Position numbers and translations under genes: made by a program
Origin: Gnetum montanum
Lineage: Eukaryota; Streptophyta; Gnetopsida; Gnetales; Gnetaceae
NCBI GenBank assembly: GCA_015680685.1
Contig: MNCI01001040.1
Location: 310,285 to 374,284, forward strand
Length of the DNA: 64,000 nucleotides
Reading direction: 5' to 3'
Shown: positions 1 through 12,420 of the stretch, piece after piece
How the letters are laid out: each line of letters opens with the position of its first letter
Numbering within the stretch: the stretch's first letter is position 1
Notes under the pieces: model-generated
Database searches by the model: none
What the model saw: the letters and a program-made list of their open reading frames with translations, nothing else
What the model was told of the DNA's origin: nothing

Positions 1-905
1 GCACATTGAATGATTCCTTGATATGATCTGTTATTACTTCTACTATGCTTGTCACATTTTGATGCTACATTACCATGACTGTGGCACCTTCTCTTGTCTC
101 AAGCATCACTTGGAAGAATGTGACATTTCCAAATATTTTCCTAGACCACTAGGACTCCCCTCTTGATTGCATCGAAATCTTCCTACTTGTTGAGTTGGTT
201 GAAATGGTGGATGATACAACATCATTGATTACTCTAAAAAGATTGGACTCATCCCTAATTCCCCAAATAATAGCTTTAGCAATTTTTTATAGATGGATTA
301 TTAAGGATTTGTAATCTTGCAATGGTGGCGATGGTGAAGCTTGTGTTTTAGGGCATTGTTTGGGCTCATATTGAACTTCTGTTTCTGGTTCTATTTATTT
401 CTCTAGTTCTTGTTCTTTACCAAGGTATTTCATTGGTGCCGTAGGTTTGAGAAACTCTACAAAGGAAGTGTTCTAAGCCTTCCTAGGGACATTGTTTGTG
501 TACCCTAGGATTCCAACACACTTACATAGCTTTCCAATTAGGCAAGGAAATGGGAGTGTTGGCTTTCCTACCTTTTTCTCCTCAAATCACCTTTGAATTT
601 CTATGAAATAGAATTAAGGAAGGTTTCTCATGTATTTATCCATTAAGATAGCACTTCTTCTAGTTGCATATGTTGAGATCCTATTAAGTCCTTTGGTTAA
701 GAAGAGATGATATATGCTAATCTTGAAGTATGTCCTTTCCTCTAGAGTTAATTCATTATACGTTTTGACCTCCTTATTGTATGCCAATTTCAACCATAGC
801 TTCTTAGTGTTAGGGTTAGGCTTGGTGGAAAGATGGGCTATCTTAGCCCCCTTTTTTGCAAATTAAGAGCTGTTATAATTACCTTGACTAAGAATGAGAC
901 ATTGA
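1..905 (-). pseudogene. Decayed ORF3-like protein of Ath-2
   Basis: One minus-strand frame stays readable for about 290 codons with roughly seven stops, most of them possible C-to-T changes. It contains a YFKISIYHL segment near 704-732, a NLP segment near 615, and LPFPCLIGKLC near 527-560. The pattern of YFKI, YHL, NLP, Y-x-EI, F-x-E and a Cys before GI recurs in ORF3 of Ath-1 (53330-53560), so this is probably the same protein. The fold recalls the plant retroelement ORFs annotated as ATHILA ORF-1 or putative plant transposon protein; that link is from memory of the families and unverified. Cellular role unknown. It runs off the left window edge. Confidence 0.5.
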
Positions 906-3129
906 CTTTGCATATGTTGAGAATGGTACCTTTGTCTTTGTTGTGCTAGAATTGGTGGGTCTTGCCAAGGTACTAATCACTACTATATGAAAGAATGGGC
1001 CACAAAGGTGACACCTAAATTTTCATCCAAACTACTTATAAAGAAAATTCCATAAGCAGACCAAATTTCATCTCCAAAATAACTATGATCAACATGGACT
1101 TTTCTTGAATGGCTGTAAGGAATTTAGGGGGCAATGTGAGATATTGTATTTACACGGGAGCTAGTGGTCTTGTTGCCTCTCCCTAGATTGATTGTGTAGT
1201 AGCAAGAGCCTCTTGATGGATACTGAAAGATTGGGCTTCCTATTCTTCATGCTCTACCAGCTCACCTTATTGTCCTCTACCATCTCTTGGGCATTTGGGT
1301 GCTCTTTGCAAGGGTTCTTCCTATGCTCCTCTTTTTGGGACCATCTGCAATCAAGAAAAGATCAAGTGTTACTAAGGTGCCAATATTTACCATTAACAGA
1401 TGTATACCATACTCATGACCTTAATTTCATTAAGTTCTTCAATTTATATGATTTCAAAGTTAGAAAAAGTTTTAGGAGAAATTCCTAAAAAGTGTTTATC
1501 TTCTTTTATGACCCTTTGCAATTGGTTCCTTTTTCCTCATGTGTGGCTTATTATAATGGTTATGGTTCCTTGGGTGAAGACATTAAGGTTTATCGCATTA
1601 CCATGATTGATTTTTCAGTATAACACTTATGGTTTTTAACATTCTTACCCTTATAATATCCTTCGGGCAATAGCAGATTTTAGAAAAGTGTCTCAAGTTT
1701 TCCCACACAAGTAGCCCCCCATGACTAACTTGAACACTCTAGGTTCAGATAGGTTCAAATGGTATAGAAAATGGAGTGGTAGAGAGCTATATATCACAAG
1801 TATGAAATTTAACAATGAAATACTTGAAAGGTTAAAAATGATGTCATTATGTCAAACAAGTGCAAGTCACAAAAGTTACACAAGTGGATCCTCCCCAAAG
1901 TAGGCTCTAGCCTATGATGCCCTTGTGTTATCATACCTAAAAATGTCCATAGGCACTAAAGGGGTTGAATGCAATGCATACATGTGCAACAAAACACACA
2001 TGTTAAAACCACCAATTTGAGATAATAACTCTATGTTATAAAAAACCACAAGTTATGATTAGATAGACAACAATATGAGATGGGCTGTAGAAAGGATTGT
2101 AAAAATTGGGACATGAGGTGTCTTACCAAGAGCATAATGAATCCTTGTATTTTATTAATGGTTAAATAAGAATGAGTCCTTCTTTCTAAGATTGAAACCA
2201 AGTCAAAATCATATTTTAGGAACATCACATTATTTCATCACATCAGCAGACAACCATAAGACTATCATAGTTGCAAGGAGTAACATCACTTTCCGTTTTG
2301 TCCAAGGGAGAAGCTTCTTTATGGCACATGTTTTTTTTATGTTTCTAAGAAGATGCCAACTTTTAGCCATGGGTACATGTCTTTCTAGTGGGACCCACAA
2401 AAACTATTTAGTGCCTTTTTATGGTACTCTTACTTCTATTTTTCATTAGATTTACAAGAATATAATTATAACCTCAGCAACATGATAGAACATATAGAAG
2501 TGGCCAAAGAGAATTCACAAATTTCCTTGATGTCACACCCCCTACATTTTGCCTTGGTTCTACACTCTTCTACCTAGACACAATGATTATGGAGTTATTT
2601 TTAGGTTGGCTGATGAAAAAGAATATCATTATGACCAAGGCAAGAACCTCTTATTAATGGGATGAGTGGATGGATGACGTGGTCTCACTATATGAATAAT
2701 CAATCCCTTATGATTTAACAACATAGAGAAAACCTCACCTCAATGGGCAAAATGATCATTTTATTCAAAAGTAAGATTACATAACAAAGAAAATGAAAAT
2801 AAAAAAATTGAAAAAGTTTGAAGGAATTAGAAAAACTATATCAAAAAATAAGAAATTGACAAAAAAAGTGTAAAAATAAATGAAAAACACTTATGAATCT
2901 TGAAGATTAGAATGGGGGGTGTCTCCTATGACTAAAGATTTGGTTGTGATGAGGCTTAATAAGTTAATAGATAGGATCCATGCATGTATAAAACATTGGT
3001 AACCTTTCATTACCTAATCATTGGGTGTGTTTTAATGTTGTAATGGTTGGGTAGACAAATTGTTGATCACATACTTCATTGTTAAATGTATGGTGGGTTA
3101 GGATATGAGGTGTGTTAATGTGACGGATG
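906..3129. other. No recognisable gene between gag and ORF3 of Ath-2
   Basis: I read both strands here and found no convincing protein frame. There is an A-rich stretch around 2740-2900. In Ath-1 the equivalent interval carries protease, RNase H and integrase; none of their motifs can be seen here. Short ORFs such as 2192-2449 and 1192-1488 show no domain pattern. Confidence 0.5.
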
Positions 3130-5380
3130 TCTAGCCCATGATTGCACCCTTGATCATGATATGGTATGCATGGATTTTTGGTCTTACCACACTTGTAGAT
3201 TCATTTCTTGGGTTTGTAATTGGAGTAACAATGGATGGTGCCCCTTGTGTAGGATCAGAGGATGGTGGTGGTGAAAAGGGAGGCATTGAACTAAAATGGC
3301 ATTATGCTAGTTCAAATGATGTGGTAAATCCATGAGTGTTTTGCTTTAGCTTATGTCCTTTCCTAAAGAAGGGACATTTCTAATGTGTTAGTTGGGATGT
3401 ATTGGTGTTAGCATGTCTATGCACATTTGTAGCACAAGTGACATTTTTTTTGTTGATATTGTGGTGCTAAATGTTCTTGTGTCACTGGTGATGGTGTGTA
3501 ATGAGGTGGAGTATGAGAATATAGAGGGTAGGATGGATGGTAAGAGGCACGGTATGGTGATCCCTTAGGGGATTTCATGGGTTGATGGTACTTGAGAAAG
3601 TGATAGTGGTGATTTAAAGTAGAGGATGTACAACTACTTGGAGAACAAGGTGTTGAACATAATATCCATGCGATTTTGCAGATAGGAAGGATAGGGATGA
3701 TTTGGTGGTGGCCTCCTCCATGACTATGGTTGTTGCCACTATGATTGTTGACAATGCTAAGGCTAGTAATAAGTCCCCATAGGAGAGTACGGTTGGTTGT
3801 GGGGTTGTCTATGATTACTATATGGGGAGGGAAATTTGCCAAGCATGTGCTTCTATACAAACTTTAGATTTAAGGCACCTATCCAATACTCATGTAGATG
3901 CATCAAGATTGGGTGGTGCCCTTTGGATGATCATATATGTAGATTTCACCTCCATTATCTTGTCTATGGTTGGTTCTATAGCCTTACTTCCTTCAGCTCT
4001 TTTTCCTATTTACTGAAAAATGTTCTTAGCTATTTCTTTGTTATGTATCCTTTGTTTATTGCGACTACTTGGATTTTTTTGCATGATTCTCTCCTCAACC
4101 ATCTCAATAAGAGTTGTAATGTTTTGATATATCCATTTTAACATCCTATTAAACTTTGCATCAAGTTCATCAATAGACTTTTGTATCAATAAGGTTCGTT
4201 GTAGAATCACCTCATCGAGAGTAGTTTCTTTCTCCTTACCATAGATATGGACCTCTTTCTATTGAAGAGTAGGGTCCCACTGATATTTTTTAAACATTTT
4301 TCCATTTTCATATCTCTCATTCTTCTTTTTCCATACACTTGATTAACTCTTGGATCTAATGGGCTTATAGGTCATACATCCCAAGTGTCTTCCTCATTTC
4401 ATTACAAAGCCCATCTATCATGTGGAAGAGTTTCCTTTTCTTAGAGAAACCATGGCCTAGGCATCTATTTAATAGGGAATAATATCTATCTAAGGCCATG
4501 TCTAGGGGTTTATGTTGTTCTTGTCTCCACCCTTGGATTTTTTTCCTCTGCACAGGTCTAGTATTTCTTGTTGAAGAGTTCTAGCATTGTGCATCATCGT
4601 TGGATTGAATTTGGCTTTAACAATCTATTCCACACTTTGGCTCTATCAATCAGTGTCCTAGGAAAGAGTTTAAGCTTTTGTCATCCACTTTCAACGTTGT
4701 AATAAACATAGGCATCATGGAAGGCTTGTAATAATGATATGGATCTGAATCATAGTCTCTTGCAAATTTAGGAATATTATTCATATCAAGCCTTGGTAGG
4801 TGACACTCTTTATGATGCTTGCAAGATATCCTAACTACCTTTCTGATTTTCATTAGGCTATTAGTGTCCAACAAGGGTTCATTGTTGTTAGATAGGTTGT
4901 GAGGAAGATTTCTATTTCTATTCATTTAATCATGATGATGTTGTTTATGTTCATGTTGATGTCTTTGATTTCTCCCATGGGTTTGACCATTTTTTTTATT
5001 CCAACCCTCTAGTGGAACTTTATCTCCATCCTACATTCATCTTCATCAAAAGTAGACATTGAAAGGGAATAGGAAGATCCAAAACTAGAAGGATTACCAT
5101 GGATTCTATGGTGTTCCCTAAGGTCCCTTGATTTATTCTTTCTAAATTTCAAGGAGGTCCTAGGCCTTGAGGCCTCCCCTGGTCCAAGACTTATTTCATC
5201 TCCTCCAAGGTTATCTACCTTAGGTGAATTTAGTCTTTGAGTGTTGTTAGGATGGTCATGAACATAAGTAATCCTTTCATAAGGTTGGTCACTCCAATTT
5301 TCCTCACCATATATCTCATTAGTTCTCTAATGAATGTTTTTGTTATACAGTGCATTATCACTTCCTTGTGAAAGAGACAT
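3130..5380 (-). pseudogene. gag: Decayed gag of Ath-2
   Basis: Gag would form the virus-like particle. The likely start is the ATG at 5380 (MSLSQGS), about 100 bases after the primer site, followed by about 110 nearly open codons. A frame at 4925-4650 has NMNNIPKFARDY, matching Ath-1 gag NMNNIPKFEGGY (28310-28345). A second at 4553-4365 has YYSLLNRCLGHGFSKK, matching YYSWLHRCLGHGFSQR at 28627. The 3' third (3860-3417) is rich in Tyr, Pro, His and Ser, like Ath-1 at 38940-39140. Stops and frameshifts break it into pieces, so it is not functional. I see no zinc knuckle. Confidence 0.65.
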
Positions 5381-5486
5381 TGTTGTTGGCTTATGGTGTG
5401 TGTGATTTAATATGTTCTAAAGGATATATCATTAATACCTTTATAGTGATCGTGTATGATATAACTAATCTAGATAACTAGCATCA

Positions 5487-5505
5487 TCCCTAGAAATGGT
5501 GCTAA
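5487..5505 (-). promoter_or_regulatory. Primer binding site of Ath-2
   Basis: On the minus strand the LTR end CTCATCA is followed at once by TTAGCACCATTTCTAGGGA. This sits where Ath-1 has TTGGTGCCATTGCTAAGGA, and both look like mutated forms of the tRNA-Asp primer site TGGCGCCGTTGCCGGGGA that is typical of Athila elements. Confidence 0.6.
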
Positions 5506-6301
5506 TGATGAGTGGTGAGGTACCCCTATGCCCAACCATACAAATCATAAGTGTTCATGCACAATTCAATCAAAATTTATGGATGGAACTAGTTGTGCAT
5601 CTAAATTGTTATGCTTTGATTGTAGTTTGTTGTCTTGCCACATGTACTAGTGGTAACTTTTTCACGTATGGTTTAGTCCAAATTGAGGCATACAATGTTA
5701 TCTAATCCTATGCTACTCATAATGATGATAAAGAGATAAATTAATTAAGTTAATGAAAAATGGAAAATAAGATCTAAACTAGCCTATTTGTGATGAGTAT
5801 CCATCCCTAATCATTTGTACATGCCTTAGAATTCATATAACTACTACTGGGATTGCCAGGCGTATGTCACTGGGTGTGCCAAACAATACACTGCTAGATT
5901 ACCAAGTACTTACACTTAAGCACTTGTGATCAGATGTACTCATTTTTCTTAATGACAAGAATTGTAAATAGTAATAAATGAAATTATTAACTAAGGAAAA
6001 TAGTAAATAATTAAATAATTAACAATTAAAAGCAATAATAACCTAAGTGGATGCTACAATGATGGAAGTAATCATTATCTTTATTTCTAGTCATGTAATG
6101 TGTTCAAGTATGCCACACTCGAATAAGAATGTTGTACAATTACAAACATCACGCTATGGGCATGCACTAGGAATAACAAAACTTGAATTCAGAAATCTAA
6201 GAAAGGCTATAAAAAACTAATAACTAAAAATTATGTCCCAACCATGCACCCAAGTGTTATATTAATAGGGTAGCATAGAAGAGATGATATTGAATATCTA
6301 A
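5506..6301 (-). repeat. 5' LTR of Ath-2 (minus strand)
   Basis: Read in reverse, the end of this block (TATGGTTGGGCATAGGGGTA...CTCATCA) matches the Ath-1 LTR end (27150-27179 and 56636-56671). The middle (5800-6000), with TTACCAAGTACTTACACTT, matches the reverse of LTR-J at 25960-26160. The LTR start is near or at 6301 but is blurred by decay and by the Tat-A insertion. Its expected length from Ath-1 is about 850 bases. Confidence 0.6.
6297..6301. repeat. Target site duplication of Tat-A, left copy (TCTAA)
   Basis: TCTAA directly precedes the LTR start TGAAACACC and is repeated exactly at 25616-25620 after the LTR end. This fixes both element ends. Confidence 0.92.
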
Positions 6302-8225
6302 TGAAACACCACCAATTTCAAGCTTCTACAGTTTCAACAAAAAATTTGTCTAAGTGTCAAAACTTGACAAATTTCTTCTATGTGTTTGTGCTATGCTCTC
6401 TAGCATAGGTAGCATAGCACACATCAAGGCCTATTTTGAAAAATTTTTCTAAGTATCAGCAAAAATCACATGAAAATTTTTCTAAGTATCCAGCTATGCT
6501 CTAAATCTACCTACTATGCTCCCTAGCATAGCCAGTGTAGCACACTCTTCCATGACCAGTTTGGCCAAAGTGCCAAGCCAAAAGTGATCAAGGTTACTTG
6601 GGATGAATGAAATAGTTCAACAAATTTTCTATCTCCTGGGTTGTCACACTTGCTACACTTCCCAACATAGCTAGGGTAGCACATGATCTAGTGGATAGTT
6701 CCCCCAAGTACCAAGCTAGAGTTTGTCAGTATTGCTCAAGATGGAAAAAATAGTTTGGCAAATTTTCTATCTCTTGGGTTGATATGCTTTGCTATGTTCC
6801 CTAGCGTAGCTAGCATAGCACAAGTTCTAGTTCTCAATTTTCCTAAGTGTTTGATGAGGATCTGTCAAGCTAGCTCGACATGGAAGACACATTTGGCACA
6901 TCTTCTAACTTCCAAGGCTACCTTTCCTGCTAGGCCCAAGAGCGTAGCCAATGTACCATGATAGAAGACTGTAGATTTTGTCAAAATTTGACTAAGTGTT
7001 CCTGCTACACTACTACACTCCCCAGCATAGCTAGCATAACCAATGTTAAATATATAAATTTTGTAAAGTTTTACTAAGTGTTGTGTTACACTCTAGAGCG
7101 TAGCCAACATGACACTAGAGAAAAGCCTCTAATAGCCTCCAAAATCCTCTAGAACTTGGCATCGACCTTCATCTCAACTCTGATGTTCCTTTGACAACCA
7201 AAATCATTATTTTGCATCCCCTTTTGCACCCCCGTTGGTCCCCAATATTGTTCCTACACTTTACCCTACTCAAAATAGGGAAAGACGTAGTCTCAGAGCA
7301 TAGCCTCCAAGTTGTGTTGTTTTTGCATTCCTTGTAGGTACATTGTGATCTTTTCAAACTTTGGAACATACAATCCATGTAGTGTAGTCATAATTTAGTA
7401 GTCTCTAGGGACCTATTATTATTCTTTAGAGTGTAACACTTTGTGACTCTCATGAGAGCATAACATGTCAACGTAACCCCATCTACACTTATTCCATGTG
7501 GCACCCATGTCACATGGTGCCCAATCCGCTTTTCACACTAAACCTAGCCCTATAAATACCATGATGTTTAGCACTTTAGGGGTTGGAAAATCAAAAGAGC
7601 ATTGGCCATTTTCACTTTCTAAGCATCCTTTGCACTTTTGCACTTAAGCACCTGAGCTTTGTACCTTGGAACCTTCTAAAACGTAGTCCATCATTGCACT
7701 CACAAAACATAGCAATAATCGACCTAGTAGGTTTAGTCCCCATGGTAGTCATTAGCTCCACATCTCGGGCATCCCAAAGATTGTGACTACACTACTACAC
7801 TACCACTATGCCTACCTATACACCACATACCATTCTCACCTCTCTTCCTACAATAGCTATGCTCCCCTTTTTGGGGTGGTGCATTTTTCGTTCTCAAGAT
7901 CTATTCCATTTTTTCAAAAATTTTTCCTTGATATTAAGCATAACTTTTACATTTTTTTTACTATTTGATATGTATTTTCACACTCACATCACTGTTCTTA
8001 GGTTGAGACACCCTGCTACACCCTGGCTTAGTCAATCCTAGTATCCGCATGTAATGTAGTATAAATCCTTTTTACACATGGTTATTTTAACAACATGTAA
8101 GTCTCTATCTGATTGCATAGATTGTCATTTTTGTTTCCTAGCATGGCCCTCATATAGATTTAGGGTTAGGCTGTACACCCACCAACCTCTGGATATTCTA
8201 GCTACTGATGTTTTTGAATGTCACA
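6302..8225 (+). repeat. 5' LTR of Tat-A
   Basis: 1,924 bases against 1,928 for the 3' LTR; the two align along their whole length. U3 holds a loose tandem series with a spacing near 130 bases, each unit carrying an inverted pair of the CTATGCT/AGCATAG type (6388, 6520, 6650, 6786, 6925, 7010, 7087). A TATA box lies at 7551. The differences between the LTRs are scattered, which indicates an old insertion; I did not measure divergence. Confidence 0.93.
7551..7558 (+). promoter_or_regulatory. TATA box in Tat-A 5' LTR
   Basis: TATAAATA follows CCTAGCCC and is kept in the 3' LTR at 24930-24937. The same CCTATAAATA setting recurs in the LTRs of Tat-B and Tat-C, so this is the probable transcription signal; the start site should lie about 30 bases downstream. 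Confidence 0.7.
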
Positions 8226-8230
8226 ATTTT

Positions 8231-8249
8231 TGGTGCTAAAAGGAGGGCC
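8231..8249 (+). promoter_or_regulatory. Primer binding site of Tat-A
   Basis: TGGTGCTAAAAGGAGGGCC starts five bases after the LTR end. Tat-B (TGACACTAGAAGGAGGGC) and Tat-C (TGGCACTTGATGGAGGGCC) carry the same block at the same place, giving a consensus near TGGCRCTAGAAGGAGGGCC. It begins with TGG as a tRNA 3' CCA complement should. I cannot name the tRNA. Confidence 0.75.
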
Positions 8250-8677
8250 TTCCATTCCTTTTGTGTTCAATGGTAGTCCCACATGCTTTTTGCACCCCTA
8301 TTACTAATGGTAATCTAGCGTAGATGTAACACTCGTGGACATACCATGGTAGTAGATAGATCATAGGCCAGCATAGGAGTTTTTGCATTTTAGTTTGTGT
8401 AGATTGATCCTAGTTGTCGGTTCTTCTGGAACCCTATAGGATGAAAGCCCAACTGTGTCTATATTGTCAAGATTTGAGTGTTCTGGAGAGCATAACAACC
8501 CCTTAGAGCATAATAGGCATAACATCAAAGTTAGTCACTTTTTAATAGCATTTCTAGAGTTAGTCATTTTTTGACCTATTTTCACAGTTTTCATACCTAG
8601 CCATTTTCTCAACTTTTTCTACATTTAATCATTTTTTATTCAGTGTTGTCTTTCCTAAAGCTTTTCTACATGGTAAC
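8250..8677 (+). other. Untranslated leader of Tat-A
   Basis: No coding frame. A short series of TTAGTCATTTTTT-like units lies at 8530-8640. The same motif, read on the minus strand, forms a longer series in the leader of Tat-C (47370-47620). Packaging signals would be expected in this region, but none can be identified by eye. Confidence 0.5.
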
Positions 8678-11640
8678 ATGAATCCTATGAACCCTTCAAC
8701 TTCTGCTCTGAGCATGGAGGTAGCTCATCCCATCCAATAGGTGGTAGACATCAAGCCACTGCCCAATCTTGTACAACCACAATAGTAGTCACTCAGGTTG
8801 CATAGCCAACCACCTGAATATAGGGCGTTGGACGATGAAAGATACAACTTTCTTTATGCAAATATGAAGGTGGGTCTATCCTTAGACTGCCAAGAAATAG
8901 ATGTAAAGCATACCTTTGAAATCATTCATTGGAATAGGAAGGAGTTCTTTCCTACACCTAACACATTCATCCTACTCATTAACACCTTCAGGTGGTTATT
9001 AGACCAACTCATTAGAGTAAGTGGGTTGAAAGAGCAAGATGTAACATTAAACTATGATGTGCCCTTGTAGGATGGGCAAGATGAGTTTGAAGCTTATTTA
9101 GAGAGTAGTATCCTATTCTACAACTTTTTCCAACAGCCCATCTCTAGCTTTGTCCCACACCAATCACAATCATCTACCTTCTTTAAGATAGTAGTGTCAC
9201 TCTTGTCATCCAAGTCAACACCTATGGTAGCTAGCACCAGGTTTTGCATGCATAAGGTGTAAGATCCTCTACCACTTTCTCCTTTTTCATCTACTCCCAA
9301 TCTATGTAGCCTTCCCTACTAGCATCCATGATGTTGACATTGTTGTATGTGCACATGATGCCTATATCTTAGTCATAAACAAGTTAGGTGTCTTTCATTC
9401 CAACAATCCTAGTAGCACCTCCAACAAGAGCCCAAGCCACAACCACATGGTGGTCCATGTACTTTGTGCCTATGACACAGTGATCACACATTCCACAATA
9501 CACACAACAATAGAATCAACAAGCATCCCATGTGGTGGTGCAGCCCACAGCTGGAATATGGACTGCTCAAATAGCACCATAGGTAGCACAACTAGTGCAA
9601 CCTACTGCATCATCCTCGAGTTTGGATCAAGCATTCCAACTCATTCAAACCCTCATGGAGGAAGTTAGATGACTCAAAGTAGCCAACTTAGAAATGGTCC
9701 ATGTGATGGACTTCTACCACAGTAACCCTATCAGTCTTATGGTCTTGCCACTAACTCTACCTCCTGAAGTCTAACTACCTCAATTCACAAAATACAATGG
9801 TGAGGGGGATCCCAATGCCTACCTTATAACTTTTTATTATGAATGACTACTTCTACAAGCATGGCCACATGCAATCATCTATGTCTTTTCCATGTCCTTG
9901 ATAGGCAAAGCTCTTGATTGGTATCATGCACTTCCTAGAGCTTCCATATTAACTTTGGAGTAGCTACTCAGCCAATTTGAACTTGCTTCAAGTATAACTT
10001 AAAGCCTAAGGACATCCTAGACCAATTAATGAACATCAAGAAAGAAGTGCTAGAACTAGTGCAAAACTTCATAGAATGTTGGAGCACTTCCCTCAATGAA
10101 ATCTATGATCTAATCATAGAAACTTACCTACTAGCTATCTTCAAAGGTGCTGTAAATGACTTTATTATGTCAAAACTATATTATTTAGTCCCACACTCTC
10201 TTAGCAAACCTTTTGCTCAAACAAAGAGCATACAGGATGTAGTAGAGGCTAGTAAGGACCTAGCCTATGTGGCCTAAAAAAATGCATACATGAAAAAGGA
10301 CAAGGAAAAGAAGAAGGCAATAGCAACCATTGCAGTTGTGGCTAATGAAGCCAAACCCAATGACACTAAACCAATGGCCAAGGCACTTAAAGCCTCAACT
10401 AGTAACAACAAAGCATTGGGTTCTAGCACTCTAGGAACCAACTAGCCCACACCATTGATGACCTTGAGGCAAGCTCCCCAATGGCCAAACTTTAAGCACA
10501 AGGATCGCTCAAAGTATACCCCCTTGCCCATCTAGCTATCTAAGCTCTTGGACTAGTTGCTTTGTGCTAGACGCATCCAACACAAGAAAATGTCTGAGGA
10601 TGCACATAAGTACCATGAAAGGTACTGCGAGGTCCTTAGAAATCCCTCCATAGCTATGTCAAATTAGTCCCCAATCCCTAAAAACTTTAGATTGGACCAA
10701 TTCTACAACTATCACCAGTTGCATGGCCATGATACTGACTACTACTTGGCATTAAAAGATAACATTCAACACATGATTAATCAAGGAAAATTGGTCCTTG
10801 ATGAGAGCAATCCTATACGACCAAAAAATAAATCAATGAAAATTTACAAGGATCCCCTCAATGCTAGCAGTGTAGGTTACATCATCAATGCTATCAGCAT
10901 TGATGACAATGCAGGACTGGCACATGAATCATTTGTGGTTCGTGTGCCCTCTGGTGACGCTAGGGTCTCAACGTCAACTAGACCACAACCCCCTTTTATC
11001 ATCAAAGTAACACCTCATGCGCTCATAAAACCCTTTGCGGTTAGGGCCCCACAACACATTGTGGTGATGGCAATCCAAACAACTTTTTTCATTAGGGTGC
11101 CAAGATGTGTGGACCCCTCACCTACCTAGGGTCCAATGGTGGGAATTGCATCACATCCTACCCATCCAAAGTCATATCCTAAGAGATCTAATGATCATCT
11201 AGCTAACAAAATAATCATGGAATGTATGGAATTAGGTCATCCTAAGCTTTTCCCCTTGTCAACCATCCCAATGGCCTCATCATCTCGAATTTCCAACTTG
11301 AATGCAAACAACCAAAAAATGAGTACTGAGGCTTGGAAGCCTACGACAAAACCAAAGGCTAAATGCCCTCCCTAGGAGATTCATCTCTTGGGTCAGATGG
11401 AGGAGGTAAAGGCCACCAAAATAATAGATAGTAGAAAAGATTTCTTGGATGCACTAGCACAAGTTAAACAAGCTCTCAAACAAAAGAACATGACTTTGAG
11501 CCTGTACAACTTGATAATGACTTCCTCTACTCATCGCGATGCATTAGTTCACATGCTAATATTTATTCTTGTTAAGGAAGAAATTTTTTGTAGATGAAAA
11601 AGCCATTCACATGATAATGATTCCCCCCACAACCCAAGAG
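8678..11640 (+). pseudogene. gag: Decayed gag of Tat-A
   Basis: The start is the ATG at 8678 (MNPMNPS), first after the leader. An N-terminal module with ERYNFLYANMKVGLSLDC (about 8837-8890) is shared with Tat-B and Tat-C. The retrotransposon gag core follows at about 9750-10280: LPQFTKYNGEGDPNAYL, LLLQAWPHAI, MSLIGKALDWYHALP and FIECWSTSLNEI. Next is a Lys-rich linker (10280-10330) and the segment FYNYHQLHGHDTDYYLALKD at 10698-10757, which stands where Tat gags have a Cys-His knuckle but lacks the Cys residues. A Pro-rich linker with repeated PFxIKVxP motifs leads to the protease. Scattered stops and frame changes make it non-functional. Confidence 0.8.
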
Positions 11641-11735
11641 TCAAGGTCAACACCCTTGACATTTCATGATGAGGTGGTCAAGGTTGATCTTGAAAAGGGT
11701 TAGGTAACTAGTGCACCCATGTTTATAACAATTTG

Positions 11736-12420
11736 TGTAGGCTAGTATAAAATTCGTAGGGTACATATTGATGATAGGGTGGCAACCAATGTCATCCCAT
11801 TCACCATTGTTGATAAACTTGGCTTGGCTAATCAGATCAAGTTGACAAAAATAATGTGCTTGAAATCCTTTAATGGAGCACATGTTGTTGTAAAGGGAAC
11901 AGTGATGATAGCTTTTATGGTAGGAGAAAAATTCCCCACTACCGTTGAGTTCATTGTGATTGAAGAAATGCTAGGATTCAACCTAATCCTAGGGAGGTCT
12001 TGGTTAGCCTAGTTACAAGTTGTTTCTTCACTTATTCATCAAGAGATCCACTTGCCCTGTGAGGGTGAAGAGGTGGTGATCTATGGTGACAATGTAACTC
12101 CCCCAAACATCAACATTTTTAACATAGAACAAGGGCAAGAAGTAGAGTTCTCTAAGGACACACCACCAATTTAGGGTGAGGGCCAATATTGTCTGGTTGA
12201 TCTACCTAAATAACCAAGTGAAATGAGCCACCTCCTTGAGGGAGCTATTTGGGTAGAATTTCCCTTTTGTGCAATAGACGAAGGTCTAGGTGAATACTGT
12301 CATGTGCCTCCCAAGCCTTATGTGCCTCCTAATCCACATTAGGTTAGAAAACACTTACATGACTAAGGTATCCCCTTAGTTTGTCTACATGTTTTTCTTG
12401 CTTCTTGTTCTTTTCTTGAA
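11736..12420 (+). pseudogene. pro: Decayed aspartic protease of Tat-A
   Basis: Protease would cut the Gag-Pol precursor. The best frame (to 12012) has HIDDRVATNVIPF near 11764, then IKLTKIMCLKSFNG, GEKFPTTVEFIVIEEMLGFNLILGRSWLA. The final FNLILGRSWLA is the usual end of a retroviral-type protease. The active-site turn reads D-D-R; Tat-B and Tat-C read D-D-G, so Gly-to-Arg here is probably decay. A C-terminal extension (to about 12420) with stops leads to the repeat array. Confidence 0.75.

Larger units (their letters stand above)
1..6301 (-). mobile_element. Ath-2: Athila-like LTR retrotransposon, partial
   Basis: Read on the minus strand this stretch runs 5' LTR (6301-5506), primer binding site (5505-5487), gag (5380 to about 3130), an unassigned interval, then an ORF3-like frame (about 905 to the window edge). 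The LTR and gag match the same parts of Ath-1 at 26333-28835, so the two are one family. No protease, RT, RNase H or integrase motif is visible between gag and ORF3, so the copy looks pol-less. Its 3' end lies outside the window. The right end meets the Tat-A target duplication, and the exact LTR start there is uncertain. Confidence 0.65.

Noticed and set aside
3138-3335. Plus-strand ORF of 65 residues
   Set aside because: It is opposite the 3' end of Ath-2 gag and has no family features.
7808-8041. 77-residue ORF also present at 25187-25438
   Set aside because: The two lie at the same place in the two LTRs of Tat-A, so they are similar because the LTRs are; no domain is visible.
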